Of a stretch of 27,428 bases of DNA, positions 1 to 7,497 are shown piece by piece. The notes under the pieces were generated by a model, which saw only the letters and a program-made list of their open reading frames with translations, did no database searches and was not told the origin of the DNA. This DNA is from Nitrososphaerota archaeon (GTDB lineage: Archaea; Thermoproteota; Nitrososphaeria; Nitrososphaerales; Nitrosopumilaceae): assembly GCA_016871975.1 (NCBI GenBank), contig VHBM01000007.1, positions 1 through 27,428 on the forward strand, given 5' to 3'. Each line of letters begins with the position of its first letter. Within the stretch, counting starts at the first letter, position 1. The position numbers and the translations under genes were made by a program.

Positions 1-5
1 TAGCC

Positions 6-527
6 ATGATTTGGCCAGGGATGGGAGATCCTGCAAAACGAAAACAGACTTTGAGGTTTTTGGCAATAACTGCAGGAATTGCAATTGCGGTCGGGGTTGG
101 AAGCAGTATAGTGCAAAGTCAGATCAGCGTTTCAGATCCACTAAAAAACTGCATAAACACAAGAGATACTCCATACAAAATATCTGCAACGCTTGAGCTT
201 TATGTTGATGGGCAAAAGGCAGACATTCCAGCAAACATTGGTTTTGAGGAAGGCTGCCAAAAGTCACTTTATACCATTACAAATGACGGCACGGTTTATG
301 CAGAGTGGGAAACAGAGTATCCATTTGAGATAGGTCACTTTCTTTGGGTCTGGGACTTTCCGCTCCGTGACATGGACCAATCAAAGTCAAGGGTTTTGGT
401 AAATGGTGTAGAATCATCTGACTTTATCCATGCACTATTTGTTGATGGGTATCACTACAAGGCCGAGTTTACATCAAAGGCATATGACGAGTCAAAGGAT
501 ACAGATTTCTTACCGCCAGAAAACTAG
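6..527 (+). CDS. Membrane-anchored extracytoplasmic protein, unknown function
   Basis: A 173-residue protein from an ATG five bases into the window; the true start could lie further upstream, outside the window. Residues about 17-37 form one hydrophobic segment after a basic stretch (KRK), so the protein is probably anchored with its body outside the membrane. The soluble part has two cysteines (C49, C84) that could form a disulfide, several histidines (H111, H142, H150) and an aromatic patch around residues 111-119. I do not recognise a named domain. It converges with the two minus-strand membrane-protein genes that follow. Function cannot be assigned from sequence; an extracytoplasmic respiratory or copper-related role would be guesswork. 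Confidence 0.8.
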   Translation: MIWPGMGDPAKRKQTLRFLAITAGIAIAVGVGSSIVQSQISVSDPLKNCINTRDTPYKISATLELYVDGQKADIPANIGFEEGCQKSLYTITNDGTVYAEWETEYPFEIGHFLWVWDFPLRDMDQSKSRVLVNGVESSDFIHALFVDGYHYKAEFTSKAYDESKDTDFLPPEN

Positions 528-563
528 CTAACTAAATAATGAAAAGAAGAAAAGAGTTTGGAT

Positions 564-833
564 TTACCAGTATTTTCCGTTGTCTGGTATCAGACCTACA
601 CCTTCTCTTTCAAAGTGTCTGTCTAGCTCATCAACCCATCTCTCACGGGTATCTTTGTATGACCAGCCATGGACACGCAACCAATATGCGATGATTCCAA
701 GGAGGAACACTGTAAACATCATTGTTCCAAAGATGTAAACCATAACGTCGTAGAATAGTGGGTCGTAGTTTGGTCCGAGTTGTAGTGTGACTGAAGACAG
801 CATACTCAAGAACGTGCTGAATATGGAAATCAT
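564..833 (-). CDS. Small single-span membrane protein, unknown
   Basis: An 89-residue protein with a short hydrophobic N-terminus, one clear membrane span (about residues 29-52) and a charged C-terminal tail rich in Arg, Asp and Glu that ends in Lys-Tyr-Trp. The size and shape (one helix plus a charged cytoplasmic tail) are typical of accessory subunits of membrane enzyme complexes, but no family was recognised. It lies downstream of, and on the same strand as, another small exported membrane protein (948-1271), with a gap of 114 bases that may hold its own promoter. Calling it a subunit of ammonia monooxygenase or of the terminal oxidase is only a hypothesis. Confidence 0.78.
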   Translation of the reverse strand: MISIFSTFLSMLSSVTLQLGPNYDPLFYDVMVYIFGTMMFTVFLLGIIAYWLRVHGWSYKDTRERWVDELDRHFEREGVGLIPDNGKYW

Positions 834-947
834 TAGTTAACAGAACTAAACACGTGCGATATATACATTTCTCTGGCGGTAAAACAACTAGATCGCACCC
901 TATAAGTTATTTAAAAATAATAAAATAAGAAAAGGAAAGGTTTTGTT

Positions 948-1271
948 TTATCCTCTGCCCTGAGCAGCGTATTTGCCAACTCTTGCCTTCATGAAAAAGG
1001 CAATTGCAATGCCGCCAAAGACTGCACCTGCTATTGCGGATGCGCCTAGCACACCTTCAGCTGCCAAGTATGGAGTACCAGAACCTGTTGATGGGTTTTC
1101 TGCTGCTGCGTCAACTTTGGCTTTTGCAAGCTGTAGTGTTTCCTCTAGTGTACTGGCACCTGTTTCGCCGCCTTCTCCAACACTTCCCATATACTGGGCA
1201 AATGCTGGTGCAATAGCTCCTGCAGCTAGCAGTGTGGCAAACAGAGTTCCAAATAATGCGAACTTATTCAT
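948..1271 (-). CDS. Small exported protein with C-terminal membrane anchor
   Basis: A 107-residue protein. Residues 1-25 are a textbook signal peptide with a cleavage-like AFA site before Gln26. A short Gly/Ala/Glu-rich external region follows, then a second hydrophobic Gly/Ala-rich span (about 72-94) and a short basic tail (KARVGKYAAQGRG) that would be cytoplasmic. The start ATG is supported by the signal peptide beginning directly after it and by an A/T-rich promoter-like stretch (revcomp of about 1303-1315). The gene is divergent from the S15 operon. No named family was recognised. The architecture would suit a small subunit of a membrane complex whose active site faces outward. Confidence 0.8.
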   Translation of the reverse strand: MNKFALFGTLFATLLAAGAIAPAFAQYMGSVGEGGETGASTLEETLQLAKAKVDAAAENPSTGSGTPYLAAEGVLGASAIAGAVFGGIAIAFFMKARVGKYAAQGRG

Positions 1272-1395
1272 ATCGTTTCCTTGTTGTGGAAATGCCTGCA
1301 GTTGGTATTTAACTTTTTTCTCCTGTACAGTTTTTGAATTTTTACGTCTTTTTTAAGTAAGGTTTATGTTTGTTCTCCAAGTCACGGCTTGTGTA

Positions 1396-1845
1396 ATGGG
1401 ACGTGTTCATACCCACAATCATGGCAAGGCACATTCTACTAGACCTACCACTTTGAGAGTTCCGTCATGGATCTCGCAAAGTCCAAAGGATGTGGAGGAA
1501 TTAATTGTAAAGTATGGCAAGGATGGCCTTACTGCAAGCCAGATTGGAATAAAGCTGCGCGATCAGCACTCGATCCCACTTGCAAGGCCGATCATAAAAA
1601 AAGCAGTAAGCGAAGTCATGGCACAAAATAATCTAACACCAGAGCTCCCAGAGGATCTTAACAACATACTCAGAAAGGCACTTGGTCTGCAAAAACATCT
1701 AAAATCAAACAAGTCCGATAGCAGAAATGTCAGATCGCTTGAGCTAGTCGAAGCTAAAATCCACAGACTATCAACATACTATAAAAAAATTGGTCGCATA
1801 CCTAAAAACTGGAAATATAAGTCAGTGGTTGCTCAACTTGAGTAA
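1396..1845 (+). CDS. rpsO: 30S ribosomal protein S15 (archaeal S13e/uS15 type)
   Basis: A 149-residue small-subunit ribosomal protein. The N-terminus (MGRVHTHNHGKAHSTRP) matches the archaeal/eukaryotic S15 extension, which is why I chose the ATG at 1396 over the in-frame ATG at 1366; the extra ten residues do not look ribosomal. Archaeal features include the region around residues 40-58 (YGKDGLTASQIGIKLRDQ) and the C-terminal LVEAKIHRLSTYYKKIGRIPKNW motif region, in which the rRNA-binding helices lie. It is the first gene of a tightly packed operon: its stop overlaps the start of the DHH nuclease gene by one base (TAATG). The adjacency of S15 and a RecJ-like gene is familiar in archaea. Confidence 0.95.
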   Translation: MGRVHTHNHGKAHSTRPTTLRVPSWISQSPKDVEELIVKYGKDGLTASQIGIKLRDQHSIPLARPIIKKAVSEVMAQNNLTPELPEDLNNILRKALGLQKHLKSNKSDSRNVRSLELVEAKIHRLSTYYKKIGRIPKNWKYKSVVAQLE

Positions 1846-3242
1846 TGCCAAAACAACTTGATGATGCATTATCTAATTTTGAAAACAAGATTTCTGATTG
1901 CATAAGATCTGGCAAAAGCATTTTTGTTGTAACACACATTGACTGCGATGGAATAACATCTGGAAGTATCATAACAAAGGCACTAATCCGTGCCGGGGCA
2001 AAATGCACAGTCAGAACATGTCCTGAGATAAACAAAAACGTGATTGCAAATCTGCAAAAAGATGCAAGAGACTTTCACGTTATTACAGATCTTGGGGGAG
2101 GTTTTGCAAAAGACCTTGATGAAAATCTAGGTGAGAACTGGTTTGTCCTAGATCACCACCAGATCCCAAAAGAAGAGTTTGAAAATGAACGAGTGATCAA
2201 TGCCTGGAGGTATGGAATTGACGGCGGCACTCAAATCAGTGCAGGCGGGATGGCATTTCTTGCAGCAAAAAAACTAGACAATAAAAATTTAGACCTTGCA
2301 GCAATTGCTGTTGTTTCTGCACTTGGCGACAGGCAAGACCAAGGCGAAAAAAAGTCATTTACTGGGCCAAACGCCGAGATTGCAAGCATTGCAAAAAATT
2401 CAGGCCAGCTAAGTATAGATCTTGATCTTCTTTTGGCAGGGCGAGAAACAAGGCCATTGCCTGATGCACTTGCATTTACATCACAGCCATTCATTGAGGG
2501 ATTGACATGGAATCGCGATGCGTGTTTTTCTCTGCTAAATTCTGCAAAAATAAAACTAAAGGAGGGCGCAAGGTGGCGCGTTCCAGCAGAGCTAACAGAG
2601 GAAGAAAAAAGGACAGTAATTGAGGCAATTACAAAGTATACTACAGGAAAAAATGCAACAGAGATAATGTCTGAGCTAATTGGTTATACCTACACGTTTC
2701 CAAAAGAGGACAAGCGAAGCTTTCTGCGCGACTGTCGCGAATTTTCAACCATGCTAAACTCTTGTGGAAGAATTCAGAGGGCAGGAGTTGGAATTGCAAT
2801 TTGTATGGGCGATCGAGCAAAAATGTTGCAGGAAGGAGAAAAAATTCTTGCTGACTATAGAAAAATGATCCGAGAATACATGAATGTTTTATCAACTGAA
2901 AGATGGAGGATTTCTGATTCTGAAAAATGCATGATGGTAAATGGCGAGGGGTTAATCCCTGAGACAATGACTGGAACAATTTCATCTCTTCTTGCCGGCT
3001 CGCCAAAAAATGTTGGAAAGATTGTAATTTTGAGAACAAATGGCCAGGAAGGAACAATCAAGTTTTCATCAAGAAAGTCAATTGGCTGCAAGTCCAAAGT
3101 TAACCTGAGCGCGCTGATGAGGGAAGGTGCAGAAAAGTTTGAAGGTGTTGGCGGCGGTCATGACATGGCTGCAGGTGCAAGAATAGCTAAAGACAAATTG
3201 GATGGGTTTTTGGACTATTTGGAAGCCAATGTTAGCGTGTAA
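1845..3242 (+). CDS. DHH-family phosphoesterase, archaeal RecJ-like single-strand exonuclease
   Basis: A 465-residue protein of the DHH/DHHA1 superfamily. Metal-binding motifs are intact: motif I H31-x-D33-x-D35-G, motif II with D82, motif III D103-H104-H105, and motif IV around D162 (GDRQDQG). A DHHA1-like C-terminal substrate-binding module ends in a Gly-rich GGGHDMAAGAR segment. Archaeal relatives are RecJ-type 5'-3' single-strand nucleases; some associate with GINS in the replisome, others act on RNA or nanoRNA, and sequence alone does not decide between these. The start overlaps the S15 stop, and the end overlaps the Pcc1 gene by 14 bases, so translation is probably coupled. Confidence 0.9.
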   Translation: MPKQLDDALSNFENKISDCIRSGKSIFVVTHIDCDGITSGSIITKALIRAGAKCTVRTCPEINKNVIANLQKDARDFHVITDLGGGFAKDLDENLGENWFVLDHHQIPKEEFENERVINAWRYGIDGGTQISAGGMAFLAAKKLDNKNLDLAAIAVVSALGDRQDQGEKKSFTGPNAEIASIAKNSGQLSIDLDLLLAGRETRPLPDALAFTSQPFIEGLTWNRDACFSLLNSAKIKLKEGARWRVPAELTEEEKRTVIEAITKYTTGKNATEIMSELIGYTYTFPKEDKRSFLRDCREFSTMLNSCGRIQRAGVGIAICMGDRAKMLQEGEKILADYRKMIREYMNVLSTERWRISDSEKCMMVNGEGLIPETMTGTISSLLAGSPKNVGKIVILRTNGQEGTIKFSSRKSIGCKSKVNLSALMREGAEKFEGVGGGHDMAAGARIAKDKLDGFLDYLEANVSV

Positions 3243-3468
3243 GGTTAGAGTTACAATCAACAACATTTCAGCTCAAAAAGCACAGGCAGTAAAAAGCGCA
3301 CTAGAGCCTGACAATGTCAACTTTCCAGAAAACCTGTCACTGCAAATAGAAAATGTTGATGACAAACTTGTTTTTATTTTCCAAGGTCAAGATAACATGA
3401 AAAAATTGATTGCGACAATAGATGAGGTACTAGAGCACGTCCAAGTTTCACTCAAAGTGATAGAATAA
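3229..3468 (+). CDS. pcc1: KEOPS complex subunit Pcc1
   Basis: A 79-residue protein of the Pcc1 family, the dimerising subunit of KEOPS, which makes the universal tRNA modification t6A together with Kae1, Bud32 and Cgi121. The small alpha-beta fold is visible: a strand (KVRVTINN), a helix (AQKAQAVKSAL), a 'PDNVNFPENLSLQI' segment typical of the family, a strand (KLVFIFQG) and a C-terminal helix. An ATG at 3202 is in frame, but the family length of about 80 residues and the first predicted strand favour 3229. It sits between a nuclease gene and the seryl-tRNA synthetase gene, and the latter starts on its stop codon (TAATG). Confidence 0.85.
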   Translation: MLACKVRVTINNISAQKAQAVKSALEPDNVNFPENLSLQIENVDDKLVFIFQGQDNMKKLIATIDEVLEHVQVSLKVIE

Positions 3469-4730
3469 TGCTTGACCCTAAAGTTCTGCGAGAAGAGCCT
3501 GAAAAGATTCGCAATATGCTCAAGGCCAGAGCAGTAAACTTTGACCTTGATGCACTAGTAAAGATAGACAAGCAAAAGCGTGAGCTAATCATAAAAACAG
3601 ATGAGCTTAGAAAAAAAAGAAACGACGTCTCACTAGAGATTGGAAAATCAAAAAAGCAAGGAAATGACACATCAACACTTCTTGAGCAGATGAAAAATGT
3701 GTCAGCAGATCTTGAAAAATTAGAGTCAGAGCAAAACAAGATAGAGTCCCAGTATGCAAAACTTGCATTTACAATACCGAACCTAATCCACGAATCTGTT
3801 CCAATTGGTCCTGACTCTACATCAAACAAGGAGATTAGAAGGTGGGGAAAAATCCCACAGTTTGATTTTAAAGTAAAGGATCACATCGACTTTTCACAAT
3901 CACTTGACCTTGTGGATCTTGAGCGGGCTGCAAAAATTGCAGGGGCAAGATTTTATGCACTAAAAAATGATCTTGTAAGGCTAAACCAAGCTCTGATAAA
4001 CTATGCACTTGACTTTTTGGCAGAAAAAAAGTATTCGCTTATCCAGCCACCCTTTATGATAAACCGTACATCGATGGAAGGTGCAATAATTGCAGAAGAC
4101 TTTGAAAATGTGATTTACAAAATTCAAGACGAGGACCTGTATCTTATTGGTACATCAGAACATGCGCTTGTCTCAATGCATTCAGATGAGATACTAGAGG
4201 GCGCTAGTCTGCCAGTTAGATATGCTGGCGTAAGCCCATGTTTTAGAAAAGAGGCAGGCGCACATGGACGCGATCAAAAGGGAATATTTCGTGTCCACCA
4301 GTTTGACAAAGTAGAGCAGCTTGTCTTTTCAAGGCCAGAAGACTCGTGGAAAGAACATGAAAAAATACTGTCTGTTGCAGAAGAGTTCTATCAAAAACTT
4401 GGAATCCCCTACAGAGTAATGCTGCTATCAAGTGGAGACATGGGAAAGGTCTCTGCAAAAACATATGACATTGAGGTTTGGATGGCAGGACAAAATGCAT
4501 ATCGTGAAATTGTTTCTTGCTCAAACTGCCTTGACTATCAGGCAAGAAGACTGATGATTAGATTTCGTGACAAGACAAACGAGCCAACAAAATATCTTCA
4601 CATACTAAACAGCACACTTGTTGCAACATCAAGAACACTTGTTGCAATTATGGAAAACAATCAGACAAAGGATGGACATATTTTGGTGCCTCAAGTTTTG
4701 CAAAAGTATTTTGGAAAAAATACAATTTAG
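3468..4730 (+). CDS. serS: Seryl-tRNA synthetase, standard (bacterial/eukaryotic-like) type
   Basis: A 420-residue class II synthetase that charges tRNA-Ser (and tRNA-Sec where present) with serine. The first ~110 residues are a long charged coiled coil (the tRNA-binding arm), starting with MLDPKVLREEPEKIR, typical of the common SerRS and unlike the methanogen-specific type. The catalytic core shows the TSEHALVS serine-site segment, motif 2 (CFRKEAGAHGRD..FRVHQFDKVE) and motif 3 (TSRTLVAIMENNQ). Length is normal. It is last in the S15-RecJ-Pcc1-SerS chain; the next gene has its own promoter. Confidence 0.96.
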   Translation: MLDPKVLREEPEKIRNMLKARAVNFDLDALVKIDKQKRELIIKTDELRKKRNDVSLEIGKSKKQGNDTSTLLEQMKNVSADLEKLESEQNKIESQYAKLAFTIPNLIHESVPIGPDSTSNKEIRRWGKIPQFDFKVKDHIDFSQSLDLVDLERAAKIAGARFYALKNDLVRLNQALINYALDFLAEKKYSLIQPPFMINRTSMEGAIIAEDFENVIYKIQDEDLYLIGTSEHALVSMHSDEILEGASLPVRYAGVSPCFRKEAGAHGRDQKGIFRVHQFDKVEQLVFSRPEDSWKEHEKILSVAEEFYQKLGIPYRVMLLSSGDMGKVSAKTYDIEVWMAGQNAYREIVSCSNCLDYQARRLMIRFRDKTNEPTKYLHILNSTLVATSRTLVAIMENNQTKDGHILVPQVLQKYFGKNTI

Positions 4731-4739
4731 GGCCACAAC

Positions 4740-4747
4740 TTATATTT
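4740..4747 (+). promoter_or_regulatory. TATA box for the S3Ae gene
   Basis: TTATATTT centred about 27 bases before the TTG start at 4771. The spacing fits archaeal TATA-to-initiator distance for a leaderless transcript, and supports the TTG as both transcript and protein start. Confidence 0.6.
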
Positions 4748-4770
4748 TGGGTTCAAAGGTCGGATATTGA

Positions 4771-5379
4771 TTGGCACGAAAAACAAAGGTAAAGGACAAG
4801 TGGCGTGAAAAAAAATGGGTTACAGTATACGCCCCTGACTCGTTTAACAACATTCCAATTGCATACATTCCAATAACAGGTGATGAGCATGCAAAGGGAA
4901 GAGTAATCGAGGTTACCTTGTTTGATATTCTAAAAGGAGACCCATCTCAGTACCAATACAAGATCTATTTTCAAATAGACAAAGTAGATGGTGAAAAGGC
5001 AACTACAATTTTCAAGCGTTATGAATATGCAAAAGAGTTTTTGCGTAGCCTGATAAGACGCGGCTCTACAAAGATAAACTACATCACAGAGTGCAAAACA
5101 AAGGATGGTCACATATTTAGAATAAAGGTCATTGCACTAACACACAAGCAGCTCAACGCTTCAAGAATGCATGCGTTAAGGTTGATTGCCCGCGATGTTA
5201 TGAACAAGACAATTCCTCAGATGAGCATTGACCAGTTTGTTCAGGCAACATGCTATGGAAAGATAAATTCTGATATCATGGCAGCTGCCAAAAAGGTAAT
5301 TCGAATAAGACATGTTGGTCTAGAAAAGGTAAAGCTGGTCAGAACTGCAGAAGCAGAAATCGCATTGCTAAAGGCTTAA
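4771..5379 (+). CDS. rps3ae: 30S ribosomal protein S3Ae (eS1)
   Basis: A 202-residue small-subunit protein of the S3Ae/S1e family. Typical features are the basic N-terminus (ARKTKVKDKWREKKW), the early 'VYAPDSFNNIPIAYIP' segment, and a conserved centre with 'RRGSTKINYITECKTKDGH' and 'LRLIARDVMNK'. The start is TTG; no ATG fits the conserved N-terminus, and a TATA box lies at leaderless distance. The length is normal for archaea. It is followed after 31 bases by an exosome-subunit-like RNA-binding protein, probably cotranscribed. Confidence 0.95.
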   Translation: MARKTKVKDKWREKKWVTVYAPDSFNNIPIAYIPITGDEHAKGRVIEVTLFDILKGDPSQYQYKIYFQIDKVDGEKATTIFKRYEYAKEFLRSLIRRGSTKINYITECKTKDGHIFRIKVIALTHKQLNASRMHALRLIARDVMNKTIPQMSIDQFVQATCYGKINSDIMAAAKKVIRIRHVGLEKVKLVRTAEAEIALLKA

Positions 5380-5410
5380 AGCGTTTACAAAATTTTTCCA
5401 GATTAGGCAA

Positions 5411-5836
5411 ATGGAAGAGAAAGTCGAAGTAACAATTGAGGTAATTTTGCATGCAACAGAAGACGAGCGGAAAATTTTTAATTCTTTTTTGGATCTTTTT
5501 GGAATCGAAGAGCCTGAATTTGCAAAAGAGCAGCTAGTTGGTCATTATGACAATTCGATTACATTTCTTCGTGCAAAAATTACAAAAAACAAGGCAAGAA
5601 ATTTCATAAAAAAACTAGCATCTCAGTTACCACATGATCAGCTTTCAGAAGTAATTGACGATATTGAAAACCGAGTCCAAGATTCCATGTTGCATATACG
5701 GCTTGGAAAGCAGGAGCTTGTGAAAAGAAATTTAGTACTGCAGGAAAATGACGCAGTCAAGGTAAAGATCCATACTCCCGTATACAGCAAAAAGGACACA
5801 GCCAAAATCTATACCAATCTCTTGTCCCCAAGCTAA
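5411..5836 (+). CDS. RNA-binding protein, exosome-subunit-like (COG1325 / DUF54 type)
   Basis: A 141-residue cytoplasmic protein. The N-terminal part (VEVTIEVILHATEDERKI..) and the middle segment with 'LVGHYDNSITFLRAKI' resemble the COG1325 family of small archaeal RNA-binding proteins, long annotated as predicted exosome subunits or RNA-binding proteins. The C-terminal segment 'ENDAVKVKIHTPVYSKKDTAKIY' fits that family. No catalytic motif is visible. It lies 31 bases after S3Ae on the same strand, which agrees with a role in ribosome or RNA metabolism. Family recall is by motif only, so the name is fairly but not fully secure. Confidence 0.72.
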   Translation: MEEKVEVTIEVILHATEDERKIFNSFLDLFGIEEPEFAKEQLVGHYDNSITFLRAKITKNKARNFIKKLASQLPHDQLSEVIDDIENRVQDSMLHIRLGKQELVKRNLVLQENDAVKVKIHTPVYSKKDTAKIYTNLLSPS

Positions 5837-5842
5837 ATACAA

Positions 5843-5853
5843 TTTAATAATAA
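5843..5853 (+). promoter_or_regulatory. TATA-like element upstream of candidate C/D sRNA
   Basis: TTTAATAATAA centred about 24 bases before the predicted 5' end of the candidate sRNA at 5871. A sequence this A/T-rich is common here, so it only adds modest support. Confidence 0.4.
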
Positions 5854-5870
5854 TCAAAACTAGTAACCAG

Positions 5871-5942
5871 TTGGGAATGAGGAGATAATAGCCGCTCCAG
5901 TCTGAGCAACAGCGTTGAAGACGCCGCGACGATCCGACCCAA
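5871..5942 (+). ncRNA. Candidate C/D-box small guide RNA
   Basis: A GC-richer island of about 70 bases in the AT-rich gap after the COG1325 gene. It has a short terminal stem (TTGGG 5871-5875 with CCCAA 5938-5942), a near-consensus C box ATGAGGA (5877-5883; consensus RTGATGA), a perfect D' box CTGA (5902-5905), a degenerate C' box TTGAAGA (5915-5921) and a degenerate D box CCGA (5934-5937). The order and spacing fit archaeal C/D sRNAs, which guide 2'-O-methylation with L7Ae, Nop5 and fibrillarin. The guide bases would be those just upstream of D' and D. The imperfect C and D boxes lower confidence; targets were not determined. Confidence 0.5.
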
Positions 5943-5970
5943 AAAATATTAATGCATTTTTTCAAGATTA

Positions 5971-5980
5971 TTTTAAATAC
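5971..5980 (+). promoter_or_regulatory. TATA box for geranylgeranyl reductase gene
   Basis: TTTTAAATAC centred about 26 bases before the ATG at 6002, the usual spacing for a leaderless archaeal message. Confidence 0.55.
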
Positions 5981-6001
5981 AGTTGGCCAAGCTGAATTGT
6001 G

Positions 6002-7462
6002 ATGACGACAGATTATGATGTTATAGTTGCAGGTGGCGGACTAGCTGGAACAATTGCAGCACAGTCTGTTTCATATTATTCAAACCAGAAATTATCGATT
6101 CTTGTAATTGACAGAAACTCAGAATTCATGCCGGGAAGAAAGAGCTTTAGCGGCTGGACTTGCGGGGATGCAGTAAGCAAGGAGGCAGTTGACTATATGG
6201 CAAATCGAATCAAGGTTCCATGGACAGAGCCTGAAATCGAACACCATGTAAAGGGAGTAATGGCATTTTCACCAGACAGGGAAACTGCGATTCCATTTGA
6301 TGGCGCAGGCTATATGCTAAATAGACAAAAACTTCCCGAAATTCAAAACGAGCGGGCAAAAAAAAGAGGAATCGAATTTGATTTTGAGATAAATCTTACA
6401 GGTCTTCTCTACGATGACAGCCAGGTGATTGGGGTTGAGGGAATAGACAACAAGACAAAGCAGCCCTTCAAGAAGACTGCCAAAGTTGTAATCGATGCAA
6501 CAGGCATAACATCGATGCTACGAAATGGCATCAAAAATACAACAAAGATTGAAAAAAAAATTGATCGTCGCGATATCGAGTCTACTGGAAGATACATTAT
6601 GTATTTTGAAAAGGCTCAAGAAGACCTTACCGAGTTTGATCCAGACTATTGCATAATCCATCTTGACCAAGACATTGCACCTGGCGGATATGGCTGGGTC
6701 TTTCCAAAAGGGAAAAACAAGGTAAACATTGGTCTTGGAGTTGAGAAATCACTTTTAGATCAACGAAATGCAAGAATGGAAAAAACTGATACTGTATCTA
6801 GCTTGATTGATCAATATGTTGCACGAAACAGGGCAATGAAAAATCCAAAACTATCAGAAGACGAAATTGACAAAAACAATGCTACTGGAAACTTTCAGGT
6901 ATCTGTTCGAAGACAAAACGACTGCCTTGTTGCAAACGGCTATGCCATAGTTGGTGATGCTGCATGGATGCCAAAGCCACTTGATGCAGGAGGGATAGGT
7001 CCTGCACTTGTTGCTGGAACAATTATCGGAAAATCTGTTGTCGAGGCAATAGAGTCAGGCGATGTAACAGAAAAAGGACTGTGGAAATACAACAAGGAGT
7101 TCATAAACGAGTATGGGTACAAGACAGCAGGACTGGAAGTATTTCGAAGACTGATTCAGACTCTGACAAATGATCAAATCAGTTACGGCATGAAACACTT
7201 TTTGGGTGATCTTGATGTTGAGGCAATATCAAAAGGCGAGCATCCTGACTTTAGTATGGTTGGAAAAATCGGGATGATGATTCGTGGAGCGCTCAACAAA
7301 AAACTTGCCGAAGGCCTCAGATACACAACCCAGCAAAACAAGTGGCTAACACAACACTATTACAATTTTCCTGGGTCGCCAGATGGGTTTGAGGAATGGA
7401 AAAACAAGCTGCACCAAAAACTAGATGAGGCAAACACAAAGCTTGGTTCATTTGCAAACTAG
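6002..7462 (+). CDS. Geranylgeranyl reductase family FAD protein (archaeal lipid saturation)
   Basis: A 486-residue flavoprotein that reduces isoprenoid double bonds; in archaea this family makes the saturated chains of ether lipids. Residues 6-16 (DVIVAGGGLAG) are the FAD dinucleotide-binding loop. The family signature GGYGWVFPKG followed by VNIGLG is present, as is the second FAD motif (AIVGDAAWMPKPLDAGGIGPAL). The ATG at 6002 was preferred; a GTG directly before it (5999) would add one residue. A TATA box at leaderless distance supports this start. Which chain positions or quinone side chains it acts on cannot be told, since Nitrososphaeria usually carry several paralogues. Confidence 0.9.
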   Translation: MTTDYDVIVAGGGLAGTIAAQSVSYYSNQKLSILVIDRNSEFMPGRKSFSGWTCGDAVSKEAVDYMANRIKVPWTEPEIEHHVKGVMAFSPDRETAIPFDGAGYMLNRQKLPEIQNERAKKRGIEFDFEINLTGLLYDDSQVIGVEGIDNKTKQPFKKTAKVVIDATGITSMLRNGIKNTTKIEKKIDRRDIESTGRYIMYFEKAQEDLTEFDPDYCIIHLDQDIAPGGYGWVFPKGKNKVNIGLGVEKSLLDQRNARMEKTDTVSSLIDQYVARNRAMKNPKLSEDEIDKNNATGNFQVSVRRQNDCLVANGYAIVGDAAWMPKPLDAGGIGPALVAGTIIGKSVVEAIESGDVTEKGLWKYNKEFINEYGYKTAGLEVFRRLIQTLTNDQISYGMKHFLGDLDVEAISKGEHPDFSMVGKIGMMIRGALNKKLAEGLRYTTQQNKWLTQHYYNFPGSPDGFEEWKNKLHQKLDEANTKLGSFAN

Positions 7463-7467
7463 ACTAG

Positions 7468-7476
7468 TTTTAAATT
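7468..7476 (+). promoter_or_regulatory. TATA box for MoxR/VWA operon
   Basis: TTTTAAATT centred about 26 bases before the GTG start at 7498; supports a leaderless message and the GTG start. Confidence 0.5.
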
Positions 7477-7497
7477 TGAGACGAACCACCGAAATTT

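Noticed and set aside
973..1356. Plus-strand ORF of 127 residues
   Set aside because: Antisense shadow of the small exported protein at 948-1271, whose signal peptide and anchor make it the real gene.
1366..1395. Upstream ATG as start of S15
   Set aside because: The added residues do not fit the ribosomal protein, whose conserved N-terminus begins at 1396.
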